Made by a program: the position numbers and the translations under genes. A stretch of 64,000 bases of DNA. Origin: Chamaecrista fasciculata. Lineage: Eukaryota; Streptophyta; Magnoliopsida; Fabales; Fabaceae. The stretch spans positions 19,292 to 83,291 of the forward strand of contig QANZ01002954.1 in the NCBI GenBank assembly GCA_003254925.1, written 5' to 3'. Positions 1 to 12,362 of the stretch are shown in pieces. Position 1 is the stretch's first letter, and every line of letters begins with the position of its first letter. Under the pieces are notes generated by a model. It made no database searches and was not told where the DNA came from. It saw only the letters and a program-made list of their open reading frames with translations.

Positions 1-240
1 AATGTGGTGTCTTCTAAAGTTACTTGAAATTTAAGGGAAAAATCGCTATAAACAAAAGTATTGATCTATCAATCTAATGTATTGATCTATCACTCTAATG
101 TATACACAACTTCAACAATTACCTTGAAGGAGTTGAGAATACCTCATAAATGCAACATCAACATCTGGACTCTATAATGAAAATGTGGTGTCTTCTAAAG
201 TTACTTGAAATTTAAGGGAAAAATCGCTATAAACAAAAGT
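1..240. repeat. Direct repeat, two 59-bp copies about 181 bp apart
   Basis: Bases 1-60 recur almost exactly at 182-240, so the window opens inside a duplicated segment. The stretch between the copies (about 95-180) resembles 60783-60880, within the unclassified insertion at 60230-61604. This marks 1-240 as part of the same dispersed repeat family. No coding potential is seen. Confidence 0.7.
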
Positions 241-704
241 ACTTCCACTAGAGCAAAAGGTTTCTAAACTATCTAATATTTGACCAAAACCTTATAGAAA
301 TAAAGTTTAATAAGCGTAAAGTAAAGAGAGATAAAATATTAAGATTTGATAAAAGAGAAGTGGTAAAAGAGTAAGTTGTGGTAAAATGAAAGCGATGAAA
401 GAATGATTTTTTTGCTAAAATGGAATTTGAGAAAAAAAAAAACATATAAGGATTTCTCTTGAACAAAAATCATTTAAAGTTATAAGGGGGCTTATGTATA
501 AACCATGAAAATTCTGTTAACACAAATATCAGTAGCACTTCCTGTAGAAATTTTACACCAGCAATATGAAAATCCAGTGATGTCGTCTTAACCGTAAGAG
601 AGAGTCAAACATCTAATATCAACAATATCAGTATTCAATAGCACACAATAATTCAATCATAGGCAACAAAGTTTCAACACAAAAGTACATCAAATGTCAT
701 AACT

Positions 705-1010
705 CGGCTGGGCGTTACGTATCGTCATCCCCAGCATACACATTTCCATTTCAATTTCCCTCTCGGGTGTTACGTATCGCCGTCCCCATGGGGTTTCTCA
801 TTTCCATATCTATTTTCCTTCCCACTTGGGCGTTACGTATCGCCGTCCCCAAGGGGTTCTCATATCCATTTCCTTTTCCATATCAACCTGGGCGTTACGT
901 ATCGCCGTCCCCAAGGGTTTCTCTTGTCTGTCTCCTCTCATAACTCCGCTGGGCGTTACGTATCGCCGTCCCCAGCATACACAAACACAAGCACAATACA
1001 AACACAAGCA
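705..1010. repeat. Minisatellite, five units of about 61 bp
   Basis: A GC-richer block built around the word GGGCGTTACGTATCG recurs at about 710, 765, 828, 890 and 951, with spacings of 55-63 bp. The unit core reads as a cytosine-rich word followed by variable pyrimidine-rich filler. The first and last units share the same lead-in and trailing bases. Open frames on both strands here come from the repeat and have no recognisable product. Confidence 0.8.
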
Positions 1011-1134
1011 CAATTCAATTGAGTCGGACCAAACATACTCAATAAAAGGGTAAAAAGGCACAAAGGTTGTATGTCTATCCTTACCACCTTCTCTCCATTT
1101 TCTTCTTCTTATTTCTCGGTAAGCTTTAATACTA

Positions 1135-1214
1135 GTGTTCAAATACCGAAAGGATATAAATAGGTAGCAAAGGGGTGTTCAAATACCGAAAGGATATAAA
1201 TAGGTACTAATGGG
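1135..1214. repeat. Tandem duplication, two 40-bp units
   Basis: Two adjacent near-identical 40-bp units start at 1135 and 1175. They differ only in their last bases. Confidence 0.75.
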
Positions 1215-1364
1215 GTAGGTAAAAAAATTACATTGATTTTGGGCTTGGATGAGAACCTTTGGCACTTCGCCCTTTCTTTTGTTTCCTTCTTCTTTTCTCC
1301 ACTTTATTTTTCTCATTGCCTTTGGCATTTCTTTTTTCTTTTTATTTGACAACAAAGAATCTCT

Positions 1365-1512
1365 CACCTATCCGTTTTACGGTCTAGGTAATGACTATTT
1401 TCACCTATCCGTTTTACGGTCTAGGTAATAACTATTTTTACCTATCCGTTTTACGGTCTAGGTAATGACTATTCTCACCTATCCGTTTTACGGTCTAAAT
1501 AATGACTATTCT
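1365..1512. repeat. Minisatellite, four 37-bp units
   Basis: Units start at 1365, 1402, 1439 and 1476. Each contains CCGTTTTACGG, a 4-bp inverted repeat around a TTT loop. Units differ by one to three bases and the last has decayed. It is unrelated in sequence to the repeat at 705-1010, although only 350 bp away. Confidence 0.8.
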
Positions 1513-2731
1513 TCCTTCTACTTCTCATTGACTTCTACTTGGTTCTTTTCTTTTAATGTGAACCACCTCTTTCTAGAATAGATTCTCATTTTTGCCCAGG
1601 CAGTATAGAAAGGGTATCAAAGGAACTATCAGGCTCAAAGAGTTAGCAAGGGTTTATCAATGTTTATATGATAAAAAAGAAAATCATCCTTTATGGTATT
1701 CCAATGTCTAGCATTAAAACAAACTGAAAATCTAGCCTTTGAAGGTAAAACATGAATTATGGCTAATAACAAAACAACTATTTCTCCTAGGCTCAAAGGG
1801 GGTGGCAAGCGATATACTTCATAGTGTTTGGAAAATGAAAATAGTGCCTCAATTCATTGGAAAAGCTTACAATGAAAAATATTGGAGACTTTGCTAGTTA
1901 GTAGACTTCATGAGAACCGACAACCCATTATCAAGCTCATTTGTATCAATTTTGGACTTTCAAAAGAAACACCAATTACTCTAATTTTTTAGAAGCTGAT
2001 ATAGAAAGATAACAAATTACAAGTGACTGAATGGAGTGTGTAAATAGAGAGAAAAAGATGAACAAAACATGAAGACAAGAAATTTCGAGCATGACTACTT
2101 GCATTAATAGATGAGATAAAATATTGGTCATGACACATAATAATCAAATAATTTGGGACCGCATAAGTGACAAAAAAAAAAAGATCTGAAATAGCCCCAA
2201 AATGTAACTATGTCTCAAAATGCATTATCACATCAGGATACCAAACAAGGATAGGAAAATAGTGCACACTGATGATAGTGGGGTACATAAAGTTGCAAAA
2301 GAGATGTCATCATTTATGAACAAATAAAATAGGTTCATACACTATAATTTAAAGCAGATAATACATCCTCTTATTGCGGATCCACTATGAGATTGATTTT
2401 TAAAACTGATTAGAGGTAATCACATTACACGAGACACATGACTCATCAAATTAGTAAACAGGCATACTTGAGAGTTGAAGACTGTATTAAGCAAGGCATA
2501 GAGATAGGGTCAGGGAATTGACAGCCTTCTAAAAGAGAAAATGAAAACAAAGGGAAGAAATAAAATATATATCACAAGTAAATAAATAATTTAAATAACT
2601 CCACAAACGCACAAGACAAAATAATCAGCTATAACACATCAACAACAACAACCAAAGCCTTTGGCAGTAAACACCTATTATGACAGAGAAGCAAGATAAG
2701 CTCTAAAGCATTTAGCAGTACTATTAATTAC
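1513..2731. other. No recognisable gene or repeat
   Basis: AT-rich sequence with frequent stops in all frames. I see no splice-consistent coding exon, RNA gene or clear terminal repeat. Confidence 0.4.
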
Positions 2732-2860
2732 CTTTCCAATATGATCCTGCAGAGTTGTCCAGCAAACCAGATCCGTAGGACCAAAGCTAACAGGTGTTCT
2801 ACCTTGATCCCTAGCATTGGTAGCAACTGAAGAGAGTTCATTCACCAAAGAAGGAAGCAG
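2732..2860 (-). other. Exon-like 43-codon segment, product not recognised
   Basis: On the minus strand a stop-free stretch of exactly 129 nt is bounded by an acceptor-like ATTCAG and a donor-like GTAATT. It encodes 43 residues beginning LLPSLVNELSSV and ending LQDHIGK. Residue use looks protein-like rather than random (a run around NARDQGRTPVSFGPTD). No partner exon was found nearby: joining it to the profilin-like exon at 3619-3559 breaks the frame. It could be a single exon of a gene carried here by duplication, or chance. I do not assign a family. Confidence 0.3.
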
Positions 2861-3558
2861 CTGAATTAATAAATTAGATCCGAAAGCACTCAGAAACAGC
2901 ATATGTTATAATTTCAAACCCATTAATGGAACATGATTCTAATGCACTACTCTCTAAAGTTCTGCTCTCATTCGCTGCAAGATTCAAGAGTACTTAGTAA
3001 TTGATATTCAATTATAATTGTCAAGATATATAACAAAAACATAAATCCAAAATTGATTTTGTTGAAGCATAGATGTCTGATAAAATACTGGACAATCTCT
3101 TAGTGGAGTCAACTAAATGAATCAACCTATTTTGCAAGAAATTTCATGGGATCAATTATAACTCAAGCACTCGACCAAATTTCATCATTTTCAAATAAAC
3201 TACATATTATTTCACTACAGTTTGATGAATTCCAATTTCAGCAGAAAACATTATAGACAAACAGAGTGCGAGTCATCCTCATGGTAGGGAACCTCATACT
3301 GATATAAACAATCTTACCATGGCATATTCTATCTGTAAGAAACTACATTCAACTAAGAAAATACACGGAAAAAAGGAACAAATAAGAGTAAATGGTCCTA
3401 AAGCTTTCTGATTAAACTCTAATGTGTCTATAATAAAAACTCTAATGTATTTTGTTTTTTTGGAAATGCTTTCTTTAATGACATATTTAGTGGAATGCAG
3501 AAGGCTTATATCATAATCATGCCAAGACGATTATAATAATTGTAGACAAGTTCCTTAC

Positions 3559-4382
3559 CTTCTTGCCCCGATGGCTTGGAAAAGTCATTCATAATAGCAG
3601 CAATTTCCTCAGGCTTGAACTGAAATACACAACGATTAAGGATGGATCAATTAGAGCATATAATAGATCTGTTGGCATAGAAGCATATATGAGGGCTTAA
3701 AAGTGCGAACCAAACTAAATGTTTAATGAGTAATGAGTAATTACAAATGACGTTACGGATACTTGCCACTCACAAGAGTAATGACTTATGTCGATAGATT
3801 GCAGATCCAATTATCAATGATGTGGTTGAGCTTGTGTTCTTATTCTTAGGAAAGAAATGCAGAGATACTACAAATTAAATGCACCCATCCGCTGTTTATG
3901 AATGCCAAGTCATTTTGAATTACACATTTTTCATTATCGTGATGCTACTTCATTACCACATAAAAAACAGTGAATCTATTTAGATGCTTAATTCACAACC
4001 CACAAATGGGCATAAATCGACAAATCAATTTCCTCAACACAGAAGCATCAATATCAAAATACATGGGCAGGGTGTGACCTATGCATACAAAAACAAAAAA
4101 GGAAACACGGTTTTATACAGAACTATTTGGAGAAAAACCGAAACCAGCAGAAGAAGAACCCCACCATCAATTTAGTTTGTATCAGGTATAAAATCAATCA
4201 GATAACCTAGTTTAGAATCAGATAACCCAGGTGGATATAAGGAAATAAATGAATAACGAAAACAAGAAAGGAAGAATGAAGATTTGGGAAGACAGAAATG
4301 AACCTGAGGGAAAGTTACACTCTGCTGCGGCACTGAGAGGGTTCCCTTCAATGTTGCACATAAGGTGGTCATCAACGTAGGT
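3559..4382 (-). pseudogene. Profilin pseudogene fragment (exon 1 and start of exon 2)
   Basis: Exon 1 remnant at 4382-4304 encodes TYVDDHLMCNIEGNPLSAAA, the hallmark N-terminus of plant profilin, the small actin-monomer-binding protein. The piece following (SVTFPQ, then a GT donor) is in a different frame. About fifteen residues normally found in between are missing, and the MSWQ start is replaced. Exon 2 remnant at 3619-3559 has a TTTCAG acceptor and reads FKPEEIAAIMNDF, matching the start of profilin exon 2. It then diverges before the usual EPGSLAPTG segment and ends at a GTAAGG donor. The actin-binding C-terminal half and exon 3 are absent. Truncation plus frameshift make this a dead copy that still keeps the original intron position, so it arose by DNA duplication rather than retroposition. 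Confidence 0.75.
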
Positions 4383-4410
4383 AAGAAGAAGAAGAAAGTG
4401 GTACAAGACG

Positions 4411-4586
4411 ATTTGGAACTCAGAATCGATGATTTTAGCCCCATTCACGCACGCAGATGTTTGCGATTCGAGATGGTAGCAATGTGGGTAGCACTCGATA
4501 AAGATGGAGGAAAGAGGGATCGAGGATGAATCGAATTAGGGATTTGAGTAGGAGGCGAGGGATTTGGAACTCAGAATCGATGATTT
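4411..4586. repeat. Short direct repeat left of the assembly gap
   Basis: The 26 bases at about 4411-4436 recur at 4561-4586, and the second copy runs straight into the N run. The repeat is either real or the footprint of an unresolved local duplication. Confidence 0.7.
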
Positions 4587-4879
4587 NNNNNNNNNNNNNN
4601 NNNNNNNNNNNNNNNNNNNNNNNNNNNNNNNNNNNNNNNNNNNNNNNNNNNNNNNNNNNNNNNNNNNNNNNNNNNNNNNNNNNNNNNNNNNNNNNNNNNN
4701 NNNNNNNNNNNNNNNNNNNNNNNNNNNNNNNNNNNNNNNNNNNNNNNNNNNNNNNNNNNNNNNNNNNNNNNNNNNNNNNNNNNNNNNNNNNNNNNNNNNN
4801 NNNNNNNNNNNNNNNNNNNNNNNNNNNNNNNNNNNNNNNNNNNNNNNNNNNNNNNNNNNNNNNNNNNNNNNNNNNNNNN
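4587..4879. other. Assembly gap (293 Ns)
   Basis: A run of 293 undetermined bases. Frames that cross it have no meaning. Confidence 0.99.
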
Positions 4880-4985
4880 TCATAACTCAGATTAAAAAAA
4901 CAAGATCCAGTATGTCGTTAATTTATTGAATGAAGTTACTCAAAGGACAAAATTGACCAAAATGTAAAACACTGGGGATAAAATT
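4880..4985. repeat. About 105-bp direct repeat, copy 1 (right of gap)
   Basis: Starts at the first base after the gap and matches 7265-7370 nearly base for base. After about 105 bp the two copies diverge, the second continuing into a Mutator-like terminal sequence. Confidence 0.8.
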
Positions 4986-6651
4986 GACAGAAAAAAAGAA
5001 TGGAGATGAAATTGACAGTTGGTGTAAAGTTTGGCGACGAAATTAGTGCGTTTGCATTGTTAAAATTTGAATTGTTTAGGATTGTTGTTTTTTTAAATAT
5101 AACTTTAGGTCCAGTGATTTTTTTTTTATTTTCGTGTTTATTATTGCTAAAATTTGCAATGAAGTTCGTAATTTTAAAAGTGATTTTGAAAAATTTATAA
5201 TTATATGATAAATATTTAAGTAAGTATTACAATTAATTAAAAGTGATTTTGCAATGAAGTTCGTGTAAGGCATAATTTAAGGGCCGGTGGGGTCATTCTA
5301 CAATTTTTAAAGGTCAGGGGGGTGAAATGATATTAAGTTACAGTACCTCAGGTTCTAGTATTTGAGGAAAGGCCCAAAATCATTTAAAACCTTCCAAAAC
5401 AGTCCCTAAAAGCTCAAAATTTTAGAATATGAATTTCTTGACAAACTTTATATTGTTAGCTTCGTTGCGAAGAGTAGATTGCAAATATATAATTTTTTTT
5501 TGAAAATTTTATCTCTAACATATCCCGTTTCTTACTCCAATGTGATCTATTGCAGTACCAAAATAAAAGTCAGATAAAATTTTAAACTCTGTTTTCTCCC
5601 AAATTTTTACCACAAGCCAAACAAAATACGAGGGTCTCAAATATGACAATTAAAATCCCAAATTTTCGAGTTTGCAAATTTCTAAAAAAAAAATTCTAAA
5701 CTAAAACTTCTAATACTGGCCCGAAACTAGTTCAAAATCTATTTTGAATTTTAGAAACCATTAATTCTATTTTCGAAATATGACAAATTTCTTGCCTCTT
5801 CTCAGAAACCACCATTTTCGAAATTAGATTGATGGATTGAACGAGCAATCACACCCAAAAGCCCTAGACTCACATCGATCCTACGCTAGAACATTCAAAG
5901 CCCTCTCTTAGACACACTCACGTCACTTCACTCTTCATTCTCACTGTCCTGAAAGGACCGAAACGGTGGGGGAACCGTTTCATATTTCATATTTTGATTC
6001 CATAAATTACACCATAAACAAATTAAGCCCTAAAACATTGAGGCAAAGAGGAGAGTTGAGATGGCGAGGAGGAATGATTTTGCGAAGATGAGAAGGGAGG
6101 AAAATAATAGCACACTCCAAATTCTGAAGATAACTTTTGAGGAGGAAGAATTGATTTCACGAACAGAAGAGAGGAACAGAACGGACATGAGAGCAGATTG
6201 TGAAGTGAGAGAGAAACACATCGTTTGAACTTTGATAACACAATTAGAATTAGAAGTCTGAAAAATGAGGGACACATGGCGTGATCATGGGCGTTGGGTA
6301 GGTGGACGGTCGAGATTGTCTTCGTAGAATAATAACGGTAATATTTTTAACACCTCTATATTCCTGACCGTTGGATCGAAAGATTTCCAAAAACACTTTT
6401 TAGGCCTCTTCTTAACAACGGTAATATTTTTTAAAAAACGTTGACAATAACATGTGACTTATTTAATTTCAAATTATGTCTTTCTTATTATTTTTTATGA
6501 TTGGTCCATTCATGGTAAGTCAAATACGCTTCTTTATACTTTCCCACTCTTTATTCTTTTTTTCTTTTTATGGTATTATTCTTTTATTTTTTTACTCCTT
6601 TAGTGAGGAAATAAATAATGTATTAATTGGAATTTAGAATTAAAAACTAAA
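4986..6651. other. Repeat-poor AT-rich sequence
   Basis: No gene recognised. The stretch 5880-6280 is somewhat GC-richer, with open frames on the minus strand at 6023-6277, but these look like low-complexity hydrophobic translations and not a known family. It could be an old captured fragment. Confidence 0.3.
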
Positions 6652-7198
6652 GGCTAAAATCATATTTTGGTCCCTCATGTTTGCACAAAGTTCTGTTTTA
6701 GGCCCTCAATTTTTTTTGTTCCGTTTTGCTCCCTCATGTTTGCTCAATGTTCCATTTTGGTCCTTCAAGTTCTTTTCATTTCGTTTTGATCCTTCATGTT
6801 TGTTCAAAGTTCTGTTTTGATCCCTCAAGTTTCCAAAAAGTTATACAGTTAGTCCTTGACTCTTTTCCAACCACTTTTTCCCTTAAAAAAAGAAAAAAAA
6901 AACTAACTTTAATTCATACCCCAACAATTTTGCTATTTTACAAAAGGGAAGGACCTTAATGCAAAAGAGCAAAATTGTTGGGAGATGAAAGTTAGTTTTT
7001 TTTTCTTTTTTTCTTTTAAATAGAAAAAGTGGATGGAAAAAGTGTGAGGAACTAACCGGGGAACTTTTTAGAAACTTGAGAGACCAAATCAGAACAAAAA
7101 AAACTTGAGAGACCAAAATAAAACTTAGAGCAAAAATGAGGGACCAAAACGAAACGAAAAAACTTGAGAGACCAAAATCATTTGATCTTATTTTAGTC
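6652..7198. mobile_element. Palindromic Mutator-like miniature element
   Basis: The two halves are an extended imperfect inverted repeat meeting near 6955. Both arms contain repeated gggaccaaaa-type words (and their complement). The termini read GGCTAAAAT and ATTTTAGTC. The inner arm resembles the arms of the element at 14384-15565, so it is probably a deletion relative of that Mutator-like family. The flanking 9-mers agree at 6 of 9 positions, compatible with an old target duplication. Confidence 0.55.
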
Positions 7199-7264
7199 AA
7201 ATATTAATGACAGAATTTACACGACTAATGGTACGTAATATAAAATTAATAAAAAAAAACCAAA

Positions 7265-7466
7265 ATCATAACTCAGATTAAAAAAACAAGATCCAGTATG
7301 TCATTAATTTATTGAATGAAGTTACTCAAAGGACAAAATTGACCAAAATGTAAAACACTGGGGATGAAACCTTTGTCATAGTTATGGGACCAAAATTGTA
7401 ACAAAAAAATTATGGGACCAAAATGAAACCTTTATCATAGTTATGAGACCAAAAGTGCACTTAAGC
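7265..7466. repeat. Repeat copy 2 joined to a solitary Mutator-like terminus
   Basis: Bases 7265-7370 duplicate 4880-4985. The rest, to 7466, ends in the same terminal sequence as the right end of the element at 13305-14133 (gtgcacttaagcc). No matching left end was found nearby, so this is a truncated element end. Confidence 0.6.
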
Positions 7467-8549
7467 CAACTTATTTTAACAACCAAAAGTGATCAGGTTT
7501 TTATAAACTAACAATTTATTAATTCATGATCAAACCAAAACTAAAATAGCAAGGTAAAGGTCTAAACAAACTCTGATACCAAATGTTAGAAATTTAATAA
7601 ATAAACATATTTTTGTTCATCTAAATCAATAATAGAAATGTGGAACATACCGATAGTCATTGCCTCACAATAGAAATATCAAGAATACTAGAATTAAAAT
7701 AAGAACTGGAATATAAGTACTTCAAGCCTTATTAGTTTATCATATAATCTTGAGGGTACCACTCCATCAATGATGACATAAGTTACAAATCAAAAAATAA
7801 ATACAAATAATGCAGATTAATGAATCTTAAAGGACTCTAAATGTAATAAAGTGAAGCTAAAATATGATCATCAATTACGACATCAATTAGAAATAAATAA
7901 TAAAAACGGACACCTTAGACTTATTAGACATGTAAAAAAAATATTATCCTTAATTATCCCCAAACTCATACTCGTATGTTTATCAAATTAAATTCCCTTC
8001 CACGTAACGACAAATTATTGAATTCTCATATCCAGACCCAAACTCGAAGAAAGTTTAAAATAAATAATTTATTTTTATAAAATATAACTCAATTATATTA
8101 TATTATAATATATATATAATTCAATTTTATATTTTTAAAAATTAAAATTTAATTTTGTACTTATATAATATAACTTAATATTATAATATATATGTTTATA
8201 TTCAATTTTATAAATTCAATTTTATATTTCTTTTAATATATGTTTATATATTAAAAAAATAAAAATTACTATAATGGATGGGTACGGGTGGATTACCATT
8301 AATCCATTATCATTGGATCTTGACTCAAACTAACTATTTTGAACGAGTAAATTCCTATATTCATATACATATTGAGTAAGTAAAATTTACGAATATCCAT
8401 CATATATGAGCACATTAATCATCCCTACCAATAGTTTTCTTTGATGAAATCCCTACCAATAGTTACTTACATGGACATTAAAAAAACTCGATTGAATGTT
8501 TATATAGTATGTGTTTATTAATTTGGTATATTTTTTGTTTTTTAAAATT
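7467..8549. other. AT-rich sequence with decayed repeat
   Basis: No gene seen. Around 7950-8430 lie scattered gggta/taccc-type words shared with 16170-16420, probably a badly decayed hAT-like copy. Confidence 0.3.
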
Positions 8550-8557
8550 ATACATAT

Positions 8558-8885
8558 TTATGAAGTATGGACACTGACACGGACACGGACACAACGACAC
8601 GTCAAACTCTCAAAATTACACGACGCGACACGACATATATTTTTATATATAAATAATTAAATATTCATAATTTTTAATGAAAAAATTGAAAATTATAATT
8701 TTTATTCATAATATATGTCATATCTATTATTATTTTCTCTTGTCTGTCATGTTAAAGTTATAAAAAATTAATTTATATTTTAAAATTTATGAATATGTAT
8801 CTTGTCAGTGTCGTACGGGTGTCGGACACTGACACGTGTCTGACACGGCGACACGCCCTCAAAATAAAGTGTCCATGCTTCATAG
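8558..8885. mobile_element. hAT-like miniature element, family A (GACAC words)
   Basis: 328 bp flanked by a perfect 8-bp target duplication, atacatat (8550-8557 and 8886-8893). Terminal inverted repeats read TTATGAAGTATGGACACT on the left and the complement of CTATGAAGCATGGACACT on the right. Both subterminal zones are packed with gacac/gtgtc words around an AT-rich core. It encodes no protein, so it depended on a transposase made elsewhere. Related copies are at 17951-18272 and 41912-42202. Confidence 0.85.
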
Positions 8886-8893
8886 ATACATAT

Positions 8894-10484
8894 ATATTGG
8901 ACTTATTTGGCACATGTACATGCATAAACTGTGTGTCCATTCTAGGTTTTTCTATTTCACACATAAACATTTATAGTTACAACATCAATAATCATTTAGT
9001 GTTATATTATTTTGTGGGATAAACTTTTAGATCTTTATTCTTTAAAGACTAGAATGAAAATGATTATTTTCAAAACCATAATTAATTTATTAATGAAAAC
9101 AATTTTTCATAACAAAATTGACGTTAAAAAATCATTAATTAGGACACAATTGATATATATATATATATAATATATATATATATCTCAACATAAATGGTTG
9201 ACGATTTTGAATTTTAAAGAAAAGAACTCAGTGTAATTTTGATATATGTCAAAGAAAGAAATTATTGTATAACATATTAATATTAATTGTTACATGTAAA
9301 ATTAAATAACTTTTTTCTCATAACCAATGCTATACTTAATAAAGTTAAGGTAAAAATATTATCGATTCTTCCAAACTATGGAGTAAGTCTCAATCGTACC
9401 TCTAAATTTATTTTTTGTTGTCAATTATATATATCTAGTACTATCTATGTGTTAATGGAAAATGGTGACATGGTGGATATATTTTGTTTTCTTCTTTATT
9501 TTGCTGTCAATTATATCACCAAAGTTTTATATTCATGTTAATTTTATCCCAAATTTTTAATATTTATGTTACTTATATCTCTAAAAATGTTGATGTCAGT
9601 ATGATGTCAACATTTCCCATTTCTAATTTAGATGAGGTTAAATCTTTTGGTACAATTAAGACAAATATAAAATTTTAGGAGTATAATTAATAATAAAAAA
9701 AATATTTAGAAATGCAACAAAGACTCCTTCTAAAATAAATTAGCTTTTACTAGAATACTTTACAACATCAAAACTCTAATTAACTATTGTCTTTATTATT
9801 ATTATATATTATATATATTTATATATGTAATGGCTTGTGATAATGTGTACACTTATTCAATTAATGCCTTTATATTTAGACATGTGCCACAATCGAGTAT
9901 CAATTTTCTTGGGTGGGCATGATGAAGGGGTCATATATATTTTGTAACTTAGTGAGATTAATTCAAATCCTGCTTTAATTAGGATTATCAATTGGTGTGA
10001 AATCCCCAATGGCTTTGCAACAACTTTAACTACCCCGAGAGCCTCAAATCAAATAATAATTCCACTTAGGACAATAATTTCAAGAATGATGTAACCTTGG
10101 AGAGACTACAATGAAGCACATGGTCTTGAAAGGACTCTTAATCTTCTCTTGATCATTTGTCTTTGGAGATCCATCATCAATCACTTGTTCATATTCCCCC
10201 ATCATGGTGCAAAATAATATTGCTTTATTTTCTCCTTCCTTCCCTCTCTTCATCATGACTTTCTAAGTGACGTTGAATTCTTTGTAATGGATATTGTTTC
10301 TTGCTAACTATACTCATTAACGAAATATCGCTGATAATTTTTTAAAAAAAGAAGCTAAATTACATTTTAGTCTTCAATGTTTGGGCTAATTATAATTTGG
10401 CACCTAGTAATTTAAAAGTTTTTTAAATAGTGATATATATATATGGGTGATTAGTCTAGTTTATACCATTGGATCGAGCCGGTT
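8894..10484. other. No gene; AT-rich with one dinucleotide run
   Basis: Contains a TA microsatellite at about 9153-9182. At 9340-9690 there is a half copy of the element family seen at 22790-23740 (shared words about ttgatgtcag and taggggtataatt). No coding gene recognised. Confidence 0.4.
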
Positions 10485-12245
10485 CATACCATGCTACCTA
10501 GAAGTTTTTGGATGTGTTTTGGAATGTTTTATAGCATATTCTAGGTGTTTTAGGCCTCTAGATATGATTCTTGTTGTATTGAGATCACAATTTCATTTTG
10601 GTCCTTTTATCAGTTTTTAGTGTAATTCTCGCGGGTTTAATTTTGAGCGTTCAATTATATATGTCTTTTCTCTTGAGCTTTTAAATTTTTTTCATGGTGC
10701 AATTGTGGGTTGGGGGAGCCAAAGACCCAAGGATTGAAGTGGAAGAAGGTTTGGTACGAAGCGAAATCAAGTCGGGAGCGAAACACCACATTTATGGCAT
10801 TTGGCCACCAACTCGCTGCCTCTTGCCTTGCCGGTGAAGAATCGGCGAACTAGAGACAATGAGTTTCGCCATTTTCTCATCGACACCCTACAAACCGGCG
10901 AACTTTGGAAATTACACTGCTTTCTTCATTTCGCTAACACGACCGATTTTACACTTAAATTACCCGATTCTAATGACCTAATGCCTAAAATTTATCCCTT
11001 TTTCAGTCCCTAATCAGCCACACACCTCATTCATTCCACACACACCACATTCACCTCATTCCTCTCCATTCCCTCTCATGCTTCCATCCTCTCTTCTCCA
11101 CCATTCTTCTCATCTTCCTCCTTCAAGCCTCCCACCATGGCAAGGGAGCTGAGTTTAACTTCTCCAACCTCATGAGTGGCTAGAAACCTCAACTCGGAGC
11201 TATGACAACTCGGCTAGAGGACCAATGGATCGTCATTTAGGGAGTTTCTCATTCATTATTGTGTTTTTGTTTTAGGCATGATGTTAGTTGTTTAACTTCA
11301 TTGTCTCTCTTATGTAAACTTGATGTTGGGATTAATTGTATGAGTTTGAGTTTATTTGAGATACATTTTGACTCAATGTATTGAATCTTAGTTTTAAACT
11401 CTTAATATGTTGATGATTGTGTGTTTATGTTAGTTGATAATTGTTAATTATTAACTGAACTAACTATCTGGCCAGAAAAATAAAACTGAACTAACTCTAA
11501 GAATCAACTTTAGTTAATTTGACTAGTTGATTAGTTAATTAGGATTTAAGAGCTAATTAATTGAGTTGATTAATCCTTTATATGAGTTTTCATAGCTATG
11601 ACAATTTGGTCTCTAGATTGAGTTTCCCTATATATTTTGGTGTGTGATGATAGTCGAAAGCCCGAAGTTCTGAGTGTTTCTCCACCTTTTATCACCATTT
11701 TTATAGTTTTCTCTCATATGCGTTTTAGTCCGTAGATCTTATTTTCATTTAGTTCTATATACATATTTGTCCACAACCAATTTTGATAAATTTTAATGTA
11801 TAGTTTTGTCATTTTACTTGTTCTTCCGTACCTTGGACCACTCACTACTCCATATACGCAGAGTCCTTGTAAGATTTTGACCTGACAAGTTCCTTTTTAC
11901 TACATTCTTAGCCAGTCATTTTGGTGCGCATTGCGACGTGTGCGATCAAGTGTGCTATCTAGAGGTCTTTGGTAGCATTTTACAATGTTTGTGAGCCTAT
12001 TTAGGTGTTTTAGACCTCTAGATATGGTAATTGTTGCATATAGATCACAATTGCATTTTGATCCTTTTATCGGTTTTTTGTATAATTCTCTTGGGTTTTG
12101 AGTGTTTAATTATATCTATCTTTTCTCTTGAGATATTTAAAGCTTTTCTTGATGCAACTGTATGTTTTGACGAGCTAAATACCTGAGGATTCAAGTGGAA
12201 GAAGTTTGGGAACGAAGCAAAATCGAGTTGGGTCTGAATCACATA
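10485..12245. repeat. Decayed retroelement-like direct repeats
   Basis: About 290 bp at 10485-10800 recur, diverged but collinear, at 11955-12245. The intervening 1.2 kb includes a C/T-rich stretch (11010-11150) of the kind found in plant LTR leader regions. The pattern fits two LTR fragments of one old family, but termini, primer site and coding remnants were not found. Confidence 0.45.
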
Positions 12246-12362
12246 AATTTCTCTAAGTGTAGAATTTTGAGCTGCCATTGAGCCAACGGCTCAAAAGACG
12301 ACCCGAATTCGAAATTGGCCAAAAACTAAAATTCCAGTGTTACTTCCCGGCTAACAAGTCTA

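Noticed and set aside
1365-1512. Regular short repeats looking like a CRISPR array
   Set aside because: Units are contiguous, 37 bp, with no unique spacers, and the window is plant nuclear DNA. It is a minisatellite.
9153-9182. TA run as a replication origin or matrix attachment site
   Set aside because: A dinucleotide run in AT-rich plant DNA is expected by slippage, and nothing else supports a function.
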